Positions 48,135 through 56,213 of a stretch of 64,000 nucleotides of DNA are shown here, piece by piece. This DNA comes from Corynebacterium urinipleomorphum (lineage in GTDB: Bacteria; Actinomycetota; Actinomycetes; Mycobacteriales; Mycobacteriaceae). The stretch covers positions 363,746-427,745 of the forward strand of contig NZ_LT706965.1 in the NCBI RefSeq assembly GCF_900155535.1. The letters are read 5' to 3'. Below the pieces are notes generated by a model. That model was not told where the DNA came from and ran no database searches. It worked only from the letters and a program-made list of their open reading frames with translations. The translations under genes were made by a program, and so were the position numbers. Within the stretch, counting starts at the first letter, position 1. Every line of letters starts with the position of its first letter.

Positions 48135-48336
48135 AGCGACCCCCTTTTTTCACAGACTCGGCAAACAACCAGTGAGCCTGCGGGGCCCGCGGGAATAATG
48201 CAGGATCCAGACCGACTGGTTTTGAACTAAACAGATCATACGCCCCGCCCGCCGGAAACGCGGTACTGGAAGGGCGGGCCGACTAGCAGTTGGTAGCGAG
48301 GGGAACTGATTTCAGTGCATCCTGCTACTGCACATG

Positions 48337-48373
48337 AAAAACCGGTTGCGGTCCCGAGGTGGGCCGCAACCGG
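48337..48373 (-). terminator. rho-independent terminator of ndh
   Basis: On the minus strand CCGGTTGCGG (48373-48364) pairs with CCGCAACCGG (48351-48342), followed by TTTTT (48341-48337). It lies 27 bases after the ndh stop. The rest of the gap up to 48134 holds the corA upstream region and no gene. Confidence 0.9.
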
Positions 48374-48399
48374 ATCGGATTAGTGAGAGGGGAGATGGA

Positions 48400-49800
48400 T
48401 TAGTTCTCGCCGTTGGTGTCGCGCAGCTCGGAGTATTTCTCGGTGTTGTCGCCGGACTCCTTGGCAAGGTTGAGCAACGCGGTGCGGGCATGCATCTCCT
48501 GGAGGGTCGTGGGCAGGTTGTAGCGCTTCGGGGTGAGCGCGTTGAGGGTCCAGGTGAACATGGACACCACGCGGTTGCGCTTGGACACCAGGAAGGACAC
48601 GTGGACGAGCAGCCACATGATCCAACCGAGGAAGCCGGCTATCTCGACCTTGCCCATCTTCACCACGGCGTGGAAGCGGGACACGATGGCCATGGAACCC
48701 TTGTCAAAGTAGGAGAACGGCTCCCGCTGATCCGGCTCCTGACCATTTTCGACTCCGGCCTTGATCGCCTTAGCGGCGTATTCACCGGACTGGATAGCTA
48801 CCTGAGCCAAGCCAGGCAGCTTATCCAGGTTCATCATGTCGCCGACGACAAACACGTTGCGGTGGTCGCCGACGGAGAGGTCCTTGTTCACCGGAACCTT
48901 GCCGGCACGGTCGACCTCAAGGCCAGCTTGCTCCGCAACCATCTTGCCCAGCGGGGAAGCGGCGACACCGGCGGACCAAATCTTGGTGTACGAGTCGATC
49001 GTGGTCTCTTCCTCGGTCTTCATGTCCTTGTAGGTCACCGAGGTCTCGTCGATGTTGGTCACCATCGCGTTCAGGCGCACGGTGACGCCGATGCGCTCCA
49101 GCTCGCGCTGAGCCTTGCGGCCGAGGCGTTTGCCGAACGGGGGGAGGACCTGGGGTGCGCCGTCGAGAAGAATGATCTTCGCGCTGGAGGGACGGAAGTT
49201 GGAGTATTCGTCGCGGAAGCTGCGGTGCGCCATCTCAGCGACCTGGCCAGCGAGCTCGACACCGGTCGGGCCGGCACCCACGATGACGAAGGTGAGCAGG
49301 CGCTCACGCTCTTCGGGATCCTCGGCGACCTCAGCGCGCTCGAAAGCGGTGACAAGGCGCGAGCGAATCTCGAGGGCATTGTCCAGAGTCTTCAGACCCG
49401 GGGCGAACTCGGCAAAGTGGTCGTTACCGAAATAAGACTGACCGGCGCCGGCGGCGACAATCAGGGAGTCGTACTCGTAGGTGCGGGTGAAGTCGCCCTC
49501 TTCGAACGTGACCGTGTTGTTGTCCAAGTTGATGTCGGTGACATCGCCGCGGACCACATCGGTGTTGTTCTGCTTGTCCAGGATTTGGCGAGTGGAGGAG
49601 GCGATCTCGCCTGTGGAGAGAATGCCGGTAGCCACCTGGTAGAGCAACGGCGGGAAAAGGTGGAAGTTGGTGCGGCTAATCAACGTGACGTCCACGTCGG
49701 TTCCGTCTAGCTCGCGAGCTGCAAAAAGCCCGCCGAAGCCGGAGCCGATGATGACGACGTGATGGCGGTTTCCTGCGGGGCGGTACGGCTTATCCGACAT
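48400..49800 (-). CDS. ndh: type II NADH dehydrogenase
   Basis: This single-subunit, non-proton-pumping flavoenzyme passes electrons from NADH to menaquinone; it is the main NADH dehydrogenase of corynebacteria, which lack complex I. The 466-residue protein has the FAD fold GSGFGG (residues 19-24), a second dinucleotide fold VIVGAGPTGVELAGQVAEM and the quinone-site segments of the family. The C-terminal amphipathic/hydrophobic helices near residue 400 bind the membrane. Confidence 0.95.
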   Translation of the reverse strand: MSDKPYRPAGNRHHVVIIGSGFGGLFAARELDGTDVDVTLISRTNFHLFPPLLYQVATGILSTGEIASSTRQILDKQNNTDVVRGDVTDINLDNNTVTFEEGDFTRTYEYDSLIVAAGAGQSYFGNDHFAEFAPGLKTLDNALEIRSRLVTAFERAEVAEDPEERERLLTFVIVGAGPTGVELAGQVAEMAHRSFRDEYSNFRPSSAKIILLDGAPQVLPPFGKRLGRKAQRELERIGVTVRLNAMVTNIDETSVTYKDMKTEEETTIDSYTKIWSAGVAASPLGKMVAEQAGLEVDRAGKVPVNKDLSVGDHRNVFVVGDMMNLDKLPGLAQVAIQSGEYAAKAIKAGVENGQEPDQREPFSYFDKGSMAIVSRFHAVVKMGKVEIAGFLGWIMWLLVHVSFLVSKRNRVVSMFTWTLNALTPKRYNLPTTLQEMHARTALLNLAKESGDNTEKYSELRDTNGEN

Positions 49801-49919
49801 TTATCTAAACTCCTTGTAGCAATTGCATGCTTATCCGCCATGAGATCATACGCTGGTTTATCTACTCCGCGCGCCGTGGCTCCCATGAGGCGGCTTGCCG
49901 TCGGTCTATGGTAGACGGC

Positions 49920-51236
49920 GTGTCCGACAACCCCGCGATCCCCATGCACTTAGCCACTGTTGACGCCGATCAGTGGCCGAGTATCGCGGTTGTGCCGACA
50001 GGACGGTTGCTGGGCTTGCGCGCACGCCGGGCGGAAGCTCAGTTCGCTTCCGCGTGCTCCCGCGCCGAGCTTGATCTGGACCCGGAAGGAGCCCCGGACC
50101 TCGTGGTCGACCAAGCTGAGGTCTTCGAACGCATTGTAGTCAACGGTTGGATCGGCCTCGCCGAAGGGTTCATGGCAGGAGAGTGGCGTACGGAGACGCC
50201 GGAGGACTTAGTCCACGTCCTGCACAGACTCATCGCCACCGGGTACAGCCCGAAAACACAGTTGAATCAGGGCGCGAGGTTCAGTGGGGGCGAGGTGCCG
50301 CCGGAACTCGTGGAGAAATTCTCTGGGGACGGAATGAGCGCGTTCGCCGGCCATTTCGCTACAGGAGTGCCCACGATGGAGCGGGTTAGCGTTCCATCGC
50401 ATTCGCCGGGCGCAGGGCGTGGAAAAGAACCAAAGAATTATTTCGTTTCCGAGACAAACTATAGCGCTCCGCTTGAAACGGAGAAGCTCGATCTCGGTGA
50501 CGCCCAAGCACGAAGCGTGGGTATGCTTCTCGACGCCGCGGTGGTCCGCCCCGGCACGCACCTCGCCGAATTGCCCTCATCCGGCGGGGCTGTGGCCATC
50601 GGTGCCGCAGCACGCCGTGCGACGGTCGACTCGGTCGTGACCGATCCTGCAGTGGTACACGCCCTGCGGGAGCGTCTCACGTTAGGCGGGGCAGAGGACG
50701 CGGTGCACATCAGCGTCGTCGACAATCTTCCGCGCGACATGAGCCGGCGTAAGGCGCGTTATGATGCCGTCGTGTCCGCCGAGCACCTCGAGACCATGCC
50801 AGCAGCAATGCAGGGTCACTATTTCGCGCTTATCGACGGCCTCTTGGCCCGCTCCGGCCGCGCCGCCCTCCAGACCGTCGTGTCGACGGGGAAGATGAAC
50901 CCGGCGGCAGAAGCCGCCCTGGAATCACTGCGCGCGTATGTCTGGCCGGGGCTGAACTATCAGACGGTCGAGCAGATCCGGAAGACCGTAGATACCCGAA
51001 GCGGCCTCCGTGTCATCGCGGAGACGCACGCGCCCGCGCACCTCGAGCTCTCGTTGAAGCATCAGCGCACCATGTTCCAGAGCCAGCTCCGTGAAGCGGC
51101 TGCCGACGGATTCGACTCCGTGTACCGGCGCCTGTGGATGTGGCAGCTTGCTCTGCGGGAGGCCCTAGCCCGCGAAGGCATGCTCGACGTCGTTCAACTG
51201 ACGCTCACGCACAGGCATCGTCGGGGCGTCCGCTGA
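49920..51236 (+). CDS. degenerate cyclopropane-fatty-acid synthase-like protein
   Basis: The protein (438 residues from GTG 49920) is colinear with cyclopropane/mycolic-acid-type methyltransferases: GLAEGFMAGEW, a helical SAM domain, VWPGLNYQT and MWQLALREA at the C terminus. However, the SAM-binding glycine loop is ELPSSGGAV where the family has ExGxGxG, and the HYDxxNxFF motif is degraded to NYFVSETNYS. Lipid methylation is therefore doubtful. TATGGT at 49907-49912 lies seven bases before GTG 49920; ATG 49908 is also in frame. It is divergent from ndh. Confidence 0.7.
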   Translation: MSDNPAIPMHLATVDADQWPSIAVVPTGRLLGLRARRAEAQFASACSRAELDLDPEGAPDLVVDQAEVFERIVVNGWIGLAEGFMAGEWRTETPEDLVHVLHRLIATGYSPKTQLNQGARFSGGEVPPELVEKFSGDGMSAFAGHFATGVPTMERVSVPSHSPGAGRGKEPKNYFVSETNYSAPLETEKLDLGDAQARSVGMLLDAAVVRPGTHLAELPSSGGAVAIGAAARRATVDSVVTDPAVVHALRERLTLGGAEDAVHISVVDNLPRDMSRRKARYDAVVSAEHLETMPAAMQGHYFALIDGLLARSGRAALQTVVSTGKMNPAAEAALESLRAYVWPGLNYQTVEQIRKTVDTRSGLRVIAETHAPAHLELSLKHQRTMFQSQLREAAADGFDSVYRRLWMWQLALREALAREGMLDVVQLTLTHRHRRGVR

Positions 51237-51309
51237 CTTATCGGTGGAGTTTCAGTCGCAGCGAGGGGGCAGCAGGGCAATCAGCGGGATTCTCCGCCCT
51301 TTGCGTTAC

Positions 51310-51347
51310 TTGACATAATGTACATTATCGGACAAATACCGATATAA
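51310..51347. repeat. overlapping palindromes with a TTGACA box
   Basis: TTGACA (51310-51315) runs into the perfect 14-base palindrome ATAATGTACATTAT (51315-51328). This overlaps a second dyad, TATCGG-ACAAATA-CCGATA (51326-51344). The region lies between two convergent genes, where a protein-coding promoter is not expected. Confidence 0.6.
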
Positions 51348-51351
51348 GGTG

Positions 51352-51379
51352 AAGCGCGAGGCTCAATGCTCCCGCGCTT
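51352..51379. terminator. hairpin between convergent genes
   Basis: AAGCGCG (51352-51358) pairs with CGCGCTT (51373-51379), followed by TCATGG; the T-tract is short. It may end transcripts from either side or a short transcript starting at the TTGACA box upstream. Confidence 0.5.
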
Positions 51380-51400
51380 TCATGGCCTCTTCTCGGGCCG

Positions 51401-52096
51401 TTATTCCTTCTCCAGCTTCAGGCGGATATTCACGTCGCCGTCCTCTGCGATCTTCGCCGCCACGAACTCAGGAGTCTCCACTCCATAGTCGGTCCGTTTG
51501 ATCGGAATGTCTGCGTGCACGATGACGGTGTCTCCGGTTCGCAGCACATTGAACTCCTGCGTGACGGCATTCGTCTGGCCATGAATGGTCAGATCGCCCG
51601 TGAGCGTCACGGTGCCCACGGTGCCGTCCTCCGGGAGCTGAGACACATCGGCAGGTTTGGTCAGAGTGAATGTGGCTTCCGGGTACTGCTCCGCATGAAG
51701 AATCTTCCTGCGCACATTTTCGTCACGCACATCCTTGTCCGTGACGATATTGTCCATGCCCACGGTCACCTCGCCGGCGGTCAAAGAGCCGCCTTCAATA
51801 GTCATCTGACCTTCGACGTCTTGAGTGGAGCCCGATGTGGTCCGCTCGTCGCCAGGCAACAGCTCATGGAACGTGAAACCGGCGGACGTGACGTTCTTGC
51901 CCGGCTTGTGCGAGACGACCCACTGCCCGTCCACGTCTGTCGTCGCGGCCTTAGCCCCGTCCGCGTCGATTCCTTCGGTCTTGATTCCGGGGTGAGACAC
52001 GATGGAGATGAACAACGGGACCAACGCCAGCAACGCCAGCAGGACGATGACAATGGCACCGCCGATGACAATGAGTTTCTGGTTCCGCGTCCGCAT
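51401..52096 (-). CDS. YceI-family lipid-binding-like protein with membrane anchor
   Basis: The 231-residue protein has a basic N terminus and one transmembrane segment (about residues 8-30). An extracytoplasmic YceI beta-barrel follows (DGQWVVSHKPGKNVTSAGF; TLTGDLTIHGQTNAVTQEF), which in this family binds polyisoprenoid or other amphiphilic chains. It may carry an isoprenoid lipid in the envelope; the real ligand is unknown. It lies 62 bases downstream of the zinc-finger gene on the same strand. Confidence 0.87.
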   Translation of the reverse strand: MRTRNQKLIVIGGAIVIVLLALLALVPLFISIVSHPGIKTEGIDADGAKAATTDVDGQWVVSHKPGKNVTSAGFTFHELLPGDERTTSGSTQDVEGQMTIEGGSLTAGEVTVGMDNIVTDKDVRDENVRRKILHAEQYPEATFTLTKPADVSQLPEDGTVGTVTLTGDLTIHGQTNAVTQEFNVLRTGDTVIVHADIPIKRTDYGVETPEFVAAKIAEDGDVNIRLKLEKE

Positions 52097-52158
52097 CAGT
52101 ATCCCTCTCTGCCTGAGTGTCAGCTACCGCGCCGAGGCCACCTCCGGCTCGTGCCGGT

Positions 52159-52479
52159 TCATTGGAGCCTCTCTAGCTTCTTAGCCATGGTAACCAGCTC
52201 ATCGCACAGAGACTGAATCTCGTTTGCGTCAGCACCCTCGTTTGTCGCAATGGCGATGTCCTCTGCGGCGCACCGCAGCTCAAAAAGCTTGTCACGCAAG
52301 GTATTGTCGGATACCCGTCGTGCACCTTCCCGGCTCGCGGACGCTGGGTGCCGCAGCTCGTACGCGCGCTGTTTGCACGAATCGCTGCAGTACTTGCGTG
52401 GACGGCCACGGCCAGGTGTGCGCTGGATTTCCTTGCTGCAGTACTGACATGTCGGCGCCTCAGTAGTCTTCTGGTTCAT
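52159..52479 (-). CDS. small zinc-finger protein with AT-hook-like motif
   Basis: The 106-residue protein has a four-cysteine finger, CQYC near residue 11 and CSDSC near residue 31, and between them the AT-hook-like GRGRPRKY. A helical C-terminal half follows. This suggests nucleic-acid binding, possibly minor-groove DNA contact. It is divergent from rbpA and shares the 130-base promoter region with it. No characterised homologue is recognised. Confidence 0.75.
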   Translation of the reverse strand: MNQKTTEAPTCQYCSKEIQRTPGRGRPRKYCSDSCKQRAYELRHPASASREGARRVSDNTLRDKLFELRCAAEDIAIATNEGADANEIQSLCDELVTMAKKLERLQ

Positions 52480-52519
52480 GATCGCCGTTCATCATATCGA
52501 CGAAGAATGTGCGTGGTGC

Positions 52520-52566
52520 GGAACATACCACGCAGTCAGTGCGTTATTGATGGTGGCCGTTATACT
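52520..52566 (+). promoter_or_regulatory. rbpA promoters: SigH-like element and sigma-A -10
   Basis: GGAAC (52520-52524), an 18-base spacer and GTT (52543-52545) match the SigH/SigR consensus GGAAT/C-N18-GTT. A second candidate, TATACT at 52561-52566, is a good sigma-A -10 with no clear -35. The leader to ATG 52610 contains GAAGGGA as ribosome-binding site. Confidence 0.65.
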
Positions 52567-52609
52567 TTAGGCTCGCGACTGAATTTTTCAACGAAGGGAT
52601 AGATGCAGC

Positions 52610-52993
52610 ATGGCTGATCGGGTGCTACGTGGTAGCCGCATGGGCGCAGTGAGCTACGAGACGGATCGTGACCACGACCTGGCCCCGCGCAGGATGGCAA
52701 AGTACCGCACCCCGAACGGTGAGGTCTATGAAATCCCGTTCGCCGACGACGCCGAGATCCCCGAAGAGTGGCCGTGCAAGAACGGCCAGGTGGGCACCTT
52801 GATCGAGGGCGAAGGCGTCGAGTCTAAGCCGGTCAAGCCCCCGCGCACCCACTGGGACATGCTCCGTGAGCGCCGCAGCCTCGAAGAATTGGATGAGCTG
52901 CTGGAAGAGCGCCTTGAGCAGCTGCGCAAGCGCCGTCGCACCGCAGCGCGCATTGCCAAAGAGCAGAAGGAAGCTCAGGAGAACGGGAACTAG
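52610..52993 (+). CDS. rbpA: RNA polymerase-binding protein RbpA
   Basis: RbpA binds the group 1/2 sigma factor and the RNA polymerase beta' subunit, stabilising open complexes. The 127-residue protein has the N-terminal tail MADRVLRGSRMGAVSYETD and a central fold with MAKYRTPNGEVYEIPFADDA and EWPCKNGQVG. A basic linker and the sigma-binding helix (HWDMLRERRSLEELDELLEE) follow. The length is usual. It is actinobacteria-specific, which confirms the phylum. A strong terminator follows. Confidence 0.96.
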   Translation: MADRVLRGSRMGAVSYETDRDHDLAPRRMAKYRTPNGEVYEIPFADDAEIPEEWPCKNGQVGTLIEGEGVESKPVKPPRTHWDMLRERRSLEELDELLEERLEQLRKRRRTAARIAKEQKEAQENGN

Positions 52994-53048
52994 GCGCTTC
53001 AGTGGCGCTCGCTTGGGCGTCGCTTCCTCACCTCCCTGAGACACACAG

Positions 53049-53082
53049 AAGGCCGGCAGGAACTCTCCCTGCCGGCCTTTTT
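53049..53082 (+). terminator. rho-independent terminator of rbpA
   Basis: GGCCGGCAGG (53051-53060) and CCTGCCGGCC (53068-53077) form a perfect ten-pair stem, followed by TTTTT. It lies between the convergent genes rbpA and ppm1; on the minus strand it has no T-run. Confidence 0.93.
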
Positions 53083-53091
53083 CCGTTCGTT

Positions 53092-54030
53092 CTAGTGGCG
53101 GTTGTTCAGCGCGCGCTGGATCTCGTACTTGGCCAACTTGGCGCCTTCCTCAACCAGGTCGCCGGCGACACCGATCGCGTGGGTGACCTTTCCCGGGATC
53201 TTGTTCACACCGAGCTCATCAAGCTGGTAGCGGCCGAGTCGTGCTAATTCACCAGCCATCTCGGAAGCCTGAGTCGTGCGGCGCTTCCAACCCCACTTGG
53301 TCACCTCGGACAGGGACTCGCCCGCGAAGCTCGCGTCCAGCTTGGATTCGCCGAGTTCGCGGTCGACGAACGTGATCGGCACCTCGCGCACGTCGAAGCC
53401 TTCCTGCACGGCGCGGTCCGCCAAGTCCACCTGGAAGATGTATCCCTTGCGGGACAGACCGTCCAGATCAATCGCCTCAAGCACCTCGCGGCGGAACGCG
53501 CGGTACCCGGCGGTCATGTCCGCCACATCGTCGCCGAGAGCGACAGAGATGTACAGGTTGCCCAGCTTGGACAGCAGGTAACGGTTCTTCGGCCAGTTCA
53601 CGGCTTCGCCGCCGTCGACGTAGCGGGAGCCGATGACGAGGTCCGCCCCTTCGTCGATAGCCGAAAGCAAGCGCGGCAGCTGCTCCGGTGCGTGCGAGCC
53701 GTCGGCATCCATCTGGCACAGGACGGCGTAATCGCGCTCGAGACCCCAGTTGAAGCCCGCGGTGTAGGCCCCCAGCAGCCCGGTCTTCTCCTCGCGGTGA
53801 ATCACGTTGATGTGGTTGTCCTCGGCGGCCATCTCGTCGGCCTTGTCGCCGGTGCCGTCCGGAGAGTTGTCGTCGACGACCAGGATGTCCACGTCCGGGT
53901 TCGACTCGCGCACACGCCCGATGATGAGGGGAAGGTTCTCCACCTCGTTGTATGTCGGGATGATCACCAGAGTCGAGTCGGTCGGTTTCTCTGCCACAGT
54001 GTCTCCGTTTCCTTCAGCTGTGTCGGACAT
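53092..54030 (-). CDS. ppm1: polyprenol monophosphomannose synthase
   Basis: This GT2 glycosyltransferase transfers mannose from GDP-mannose to polyprenol phosphate, the donor for lipoglycan and protein mannosylation. The 312-residue protein (ATG 54030) has TLVIIPTYNEVENLP, the metal-binding DADGSHAPEQ, GSRYVDGGEAVNWP and the typical TAGYRAFRREVL. The extension to 54156 is lnt sequence in another frame. Only two bases separate it from the lnt stop. In Mycobacterium the two activities are fused; here they are separate. Confidence 0.95.
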   Translation of the reverse strand: MSDTAEGNGDTVAEKPTDSTLVIIPTYNEVENLPLIIGRVRESNPDVDILVVDDNSPDGTGDKADEMAAEDNHINVIHREEKTGLLGAYTAGFNWGLERDYAVLCQMDADGSHAPEQLPRLLSAIDEGADLVIGSRYVDGGEAVNWPKNRYLLSKLGNLYISVALGDDVADMTAGYRAFRREVLEAIDLDGLSRKGYIFQVDLADRAVQEGFDVREVPITFVDRELGESKLDASFAGESLSEVTKWGWKRRTTQASEMAGELARLGRYQLDELGVNKIPGKVTHAIGVAGDLVEEGAKLAKYEIQRALNNRH

Positions 54031-54032
54031 AG

Positions 54033-55679
54033 CTAATTCTCGTTGTCGGGCAGCCCGGTGCGGGGCGCCGTTTGATTCCTGTTTGAAGCATACCCCCGCC
54101 GCGCACCCACGCTCGCGGCAAGCATCACGGCCGCACCGCCCAGCGCCAGAAGCCACTGGATGATCTGCCCGTAGCGCACAGCGAAGGTCGTGGAATCACG
54201 CAGCGGAAGATCCTCCACGAGGTAGCCGGGTTCAAAGATCTCCGTGTGCTGGGACACCGAACCGTCCGGGTGAACGATGGCCGACACACCCGAAGTCGCG
54301 GCTACCACCACTGCCCTGTCGGTCTCCATCGCGCGGATCCGGCTCATGGCCAACTGCTGGTAGGTCATGTCGGTGAAGCCGAAGGTGGCGTTGTTCGTCG
54401 GCGTCGTCAGAATCTGGGCGCCTGCCTTGACTGCGTCGCGGTAAGCAGCATCGAAGGCGACCTCGTAGCACGTGGCTACACCGACGATGTGGTCCCCCAT
54501 ACGCACTGTTCCGTTTCCGTCGCCGGGCTTGAAGTCGCCGGCCATGTCCACGTAAGAGGAGAAAATACGGAAGAAGTCGCGCATGGGCATCCATTCGCCG
54601 AAGGGCTGCAGGAAGCGTTTGTGGTGCAGGTCGCCCGCCCCGGTCTCCGGGTCGAAAACGACGGCGGTGTTTCGATCCCCTACCTCGTCTTTAGTGAGCG
54701 TGCCCACAAGGACGGGAGCATCCACGGCATCCACTGCTTCAGTGATCAGGTCGCGCGCTTCCCTATCCCGGAACGGGTTCACGTCCGACGAGTTCTCGGG
54801 CCAGAAGACCAGATCGGGGTGCTCGCCGCTGGCTCCGAGCTCTTTGGTCACGTTGACGTGGTTTGCCAGAACAGCGCGCCGCTGCGCGTTGAAGTCCAGT
54901 CCCATCCGCGGCACGTTGCCCTGAATGGCGGCCACTTTCACTTCCCCCGTGGTGGGCCCTGGTGTGTTGACGGCCAGGCCCGCGAGTAGCGCCAGCCCAA
55001 TCACGATCCCCGGGACTGTGCCCACCGGCACAGCTTGCCGGGCCTTGTCCGGCTGCCGGCCAATCAGGAGAAGAAGGAGCGCCCCAAACGACGCGGCGAG
55101 AAGCACCGCCGCAAAAGTGATCAGGGCGGGCCCACCCCACGGCGCGAAGTTGGCCAACGGGCCGTTGATCTGGCCCCACGCGAGCCGCACCCAGGAAAAG
55201 CCCCCGAAGGGGAACGAAGAGAGCAGGAACTCCACCGCGGAATAGACGAAAGCGAACGCGATGAACCCGAATTTCCATCGGGCCACCAGCACACCGAAGA
55301 TTCCGGTCAGAATCGACCAGAGCGCGAGGGTGATTGAAAGAGCGATCCACGGCAACGCGCCGACGAACTCGCCCACCCACGGCAAGAGCAGAACGTACGC
55401 GCAGAAACCGTGGACAAAGCCGAGCAGAGCTCCCTGCTTACCGCTGGGGCGTCCCTTAGCCTTCTCCCCTACGGCCGGCCACGGAGCCAGGGCGAGATAG
55501 AACAGGGCGATCCCTGCGACACCGGCGGCAGCCACGCCATGCGGTTCGTACGAGAAGTAGACGAGAATCCCGCCTATACCAGCGAGAAGGATGCGCGCGA
55601 TCATTGCGGAACGTGTGGCCCCGGCCTGTGCGCGGGCACGGGTACGGCTACGGGTGCCTTGCGCTAGCGCTGTGGTCAT
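54033..55679 (-). CDS. lnt: apolipoprotein N-acyltransferase
   Basis: Lnt adds the third acyl chain to lipoproteins in the membrane. The 548-residue protein has about seven hydrophobic segments in the first 230 residues and a periplasmic nitrilase-like domain. The catalytic Glu lies in WPENSSD, the Lys in HHKRFLQPFGEW and the Cys in VATCYEVAF, followed by one C-terminal membrane segment. The corynebacterial gene is also called ppm2. It shares an ATGA overlap with fxsA upstream. The lipoproteins at 9082 and 30303 are likely substrates. Confidence 0.94.
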   Translation of the reverse strand: MTTALAQGTRSRTRARAQAGATRSAMIARILLAGIGGILVYFSYEPHGVAAAGVAGIALFYLALAPWPAVGEKAKGRPSGKQGALLGFVHGFCAYVLLLPWVGEFVGALPWIALSITLALWSILTGIFGVLVARWKFGFIAFAFVYSAVEFLLSSFPFGGFSWVRLAWGQINGPLANFAPWGGPALITFAAVLLAASFGALLLLLIGRQPDKARQAVPVGTVPGIVIGLALLAGLAVNTPGPTTGEVKVAAIQGNVPRMGLDFNAQRRAVLANHVNVTKELGASGEHPDLVFWPENSSDVNPFRDREARDLITEAVDAVDAPVLVGTLTKDEVGDRNTAVVFDPETGAGDLHHKRFLQPFGEWMPMRDFFRIFSSYVDMAGDFKPGDGNGTVRMGDHIVGVATCYEVAFDAAYRDAVKAGAQILTTPTNNATFGFTDMTYQQLAMSRIRAMETDRAVVVAATSGVSAIVHPDGSVSQHTEIFEPGYLVEDLPLRDSTTFAVRYGQIIQWLLALGGAAVMLAASVGARRGYASNRNQTAPRTGLPDNEN

Positions 55680-56185
55680 TTCTGCGGATCCCCGAAGTCT
55701 TCCGGGCGGGCGCTGCGGGACCAGTTCTCAATGTCCTCGTCGCTGGGCTCCGGCTCCGCGTCAATCACGGTGCTGCCATCGCCGAATGTGCCGTAAGAGG
55801 TGCTGCGCCGTTTCATGGGAGAGGCGTCGTAGACCTGAACGCCGAAGTCCTCCACGCGTTTGCGCAGCGAGTTGGCCATGGATTTCCGGACCAGTTCGCG
55901 TGTCGGGCGGAGCAGGAGCACGAGCCCTGTCAGCGAGGTGACATAGCCGGGAACGATAGCCAGCGCCCAGCCGGCGGCCACAAGAGCGGTGCCACCAGCG
56001 AACTGCCCGACCGTGCCGTTGCCGGAGGAGGCCCTCTCAAGTTCAGAGCGCAACGCGGGCGACGCGGCGAGGGCACCGATGAGCATGAGAGCGAAGATGC
56101 CCACGAGAGCCCAGCCGACGCCGACGAGCTGGCTCACGCCCCAGAAGGCGAGGGCTTCAATGAGGAAATACGCGAGTATCGGCAT
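55676..56185 (-). CDS. FxsA-family membrane protein
   Basis: The 169-residue protein begins with the FxsA signature (YFLIEALAFWGVSQLVGVGW), has three or four membrane segments and ends in a long charged cytoplasmic tail. In E. coli FxsA counteracts phage T7 exclusion by the F plasmid; the normal role is unknown. It heads the fxsA-lnt-ppm1 operon, with an ATGA overlap to lnt. Confidence 0.88.
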   Translation of the reverse strand: MPILAYFLIEALAFWGVSQLVGVGWALVGIFALMLIGALAASPALRSELERASSGNGTVGQFAGGTALVAAGWALAIVPGYVTSLTGLVLLLRPTRELVRKSMANSLRKRVEDFGVQVYDASPMKRRSTSYGTFGDGSTVIDAEPEPSDEDIENWSRSARPEDFGDPQK

Positions 56186-56213
56186 GGGGCACAGACTACC
56201 TGCCGGTGCGCAT

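Noticed and set aside
48135-48300. Magnesium riboswitch upstream of corA
   Set aside because: Only a simple GC-rich hairpin is visible; no M-box helices or conserved core were found.
48334-49710. 458-codon plus-strand frame over ndh
   Set aside because: It is antisense to ndh, whose FAD and NAD motifs are intact; the frame begins inside the ndh terminator region.
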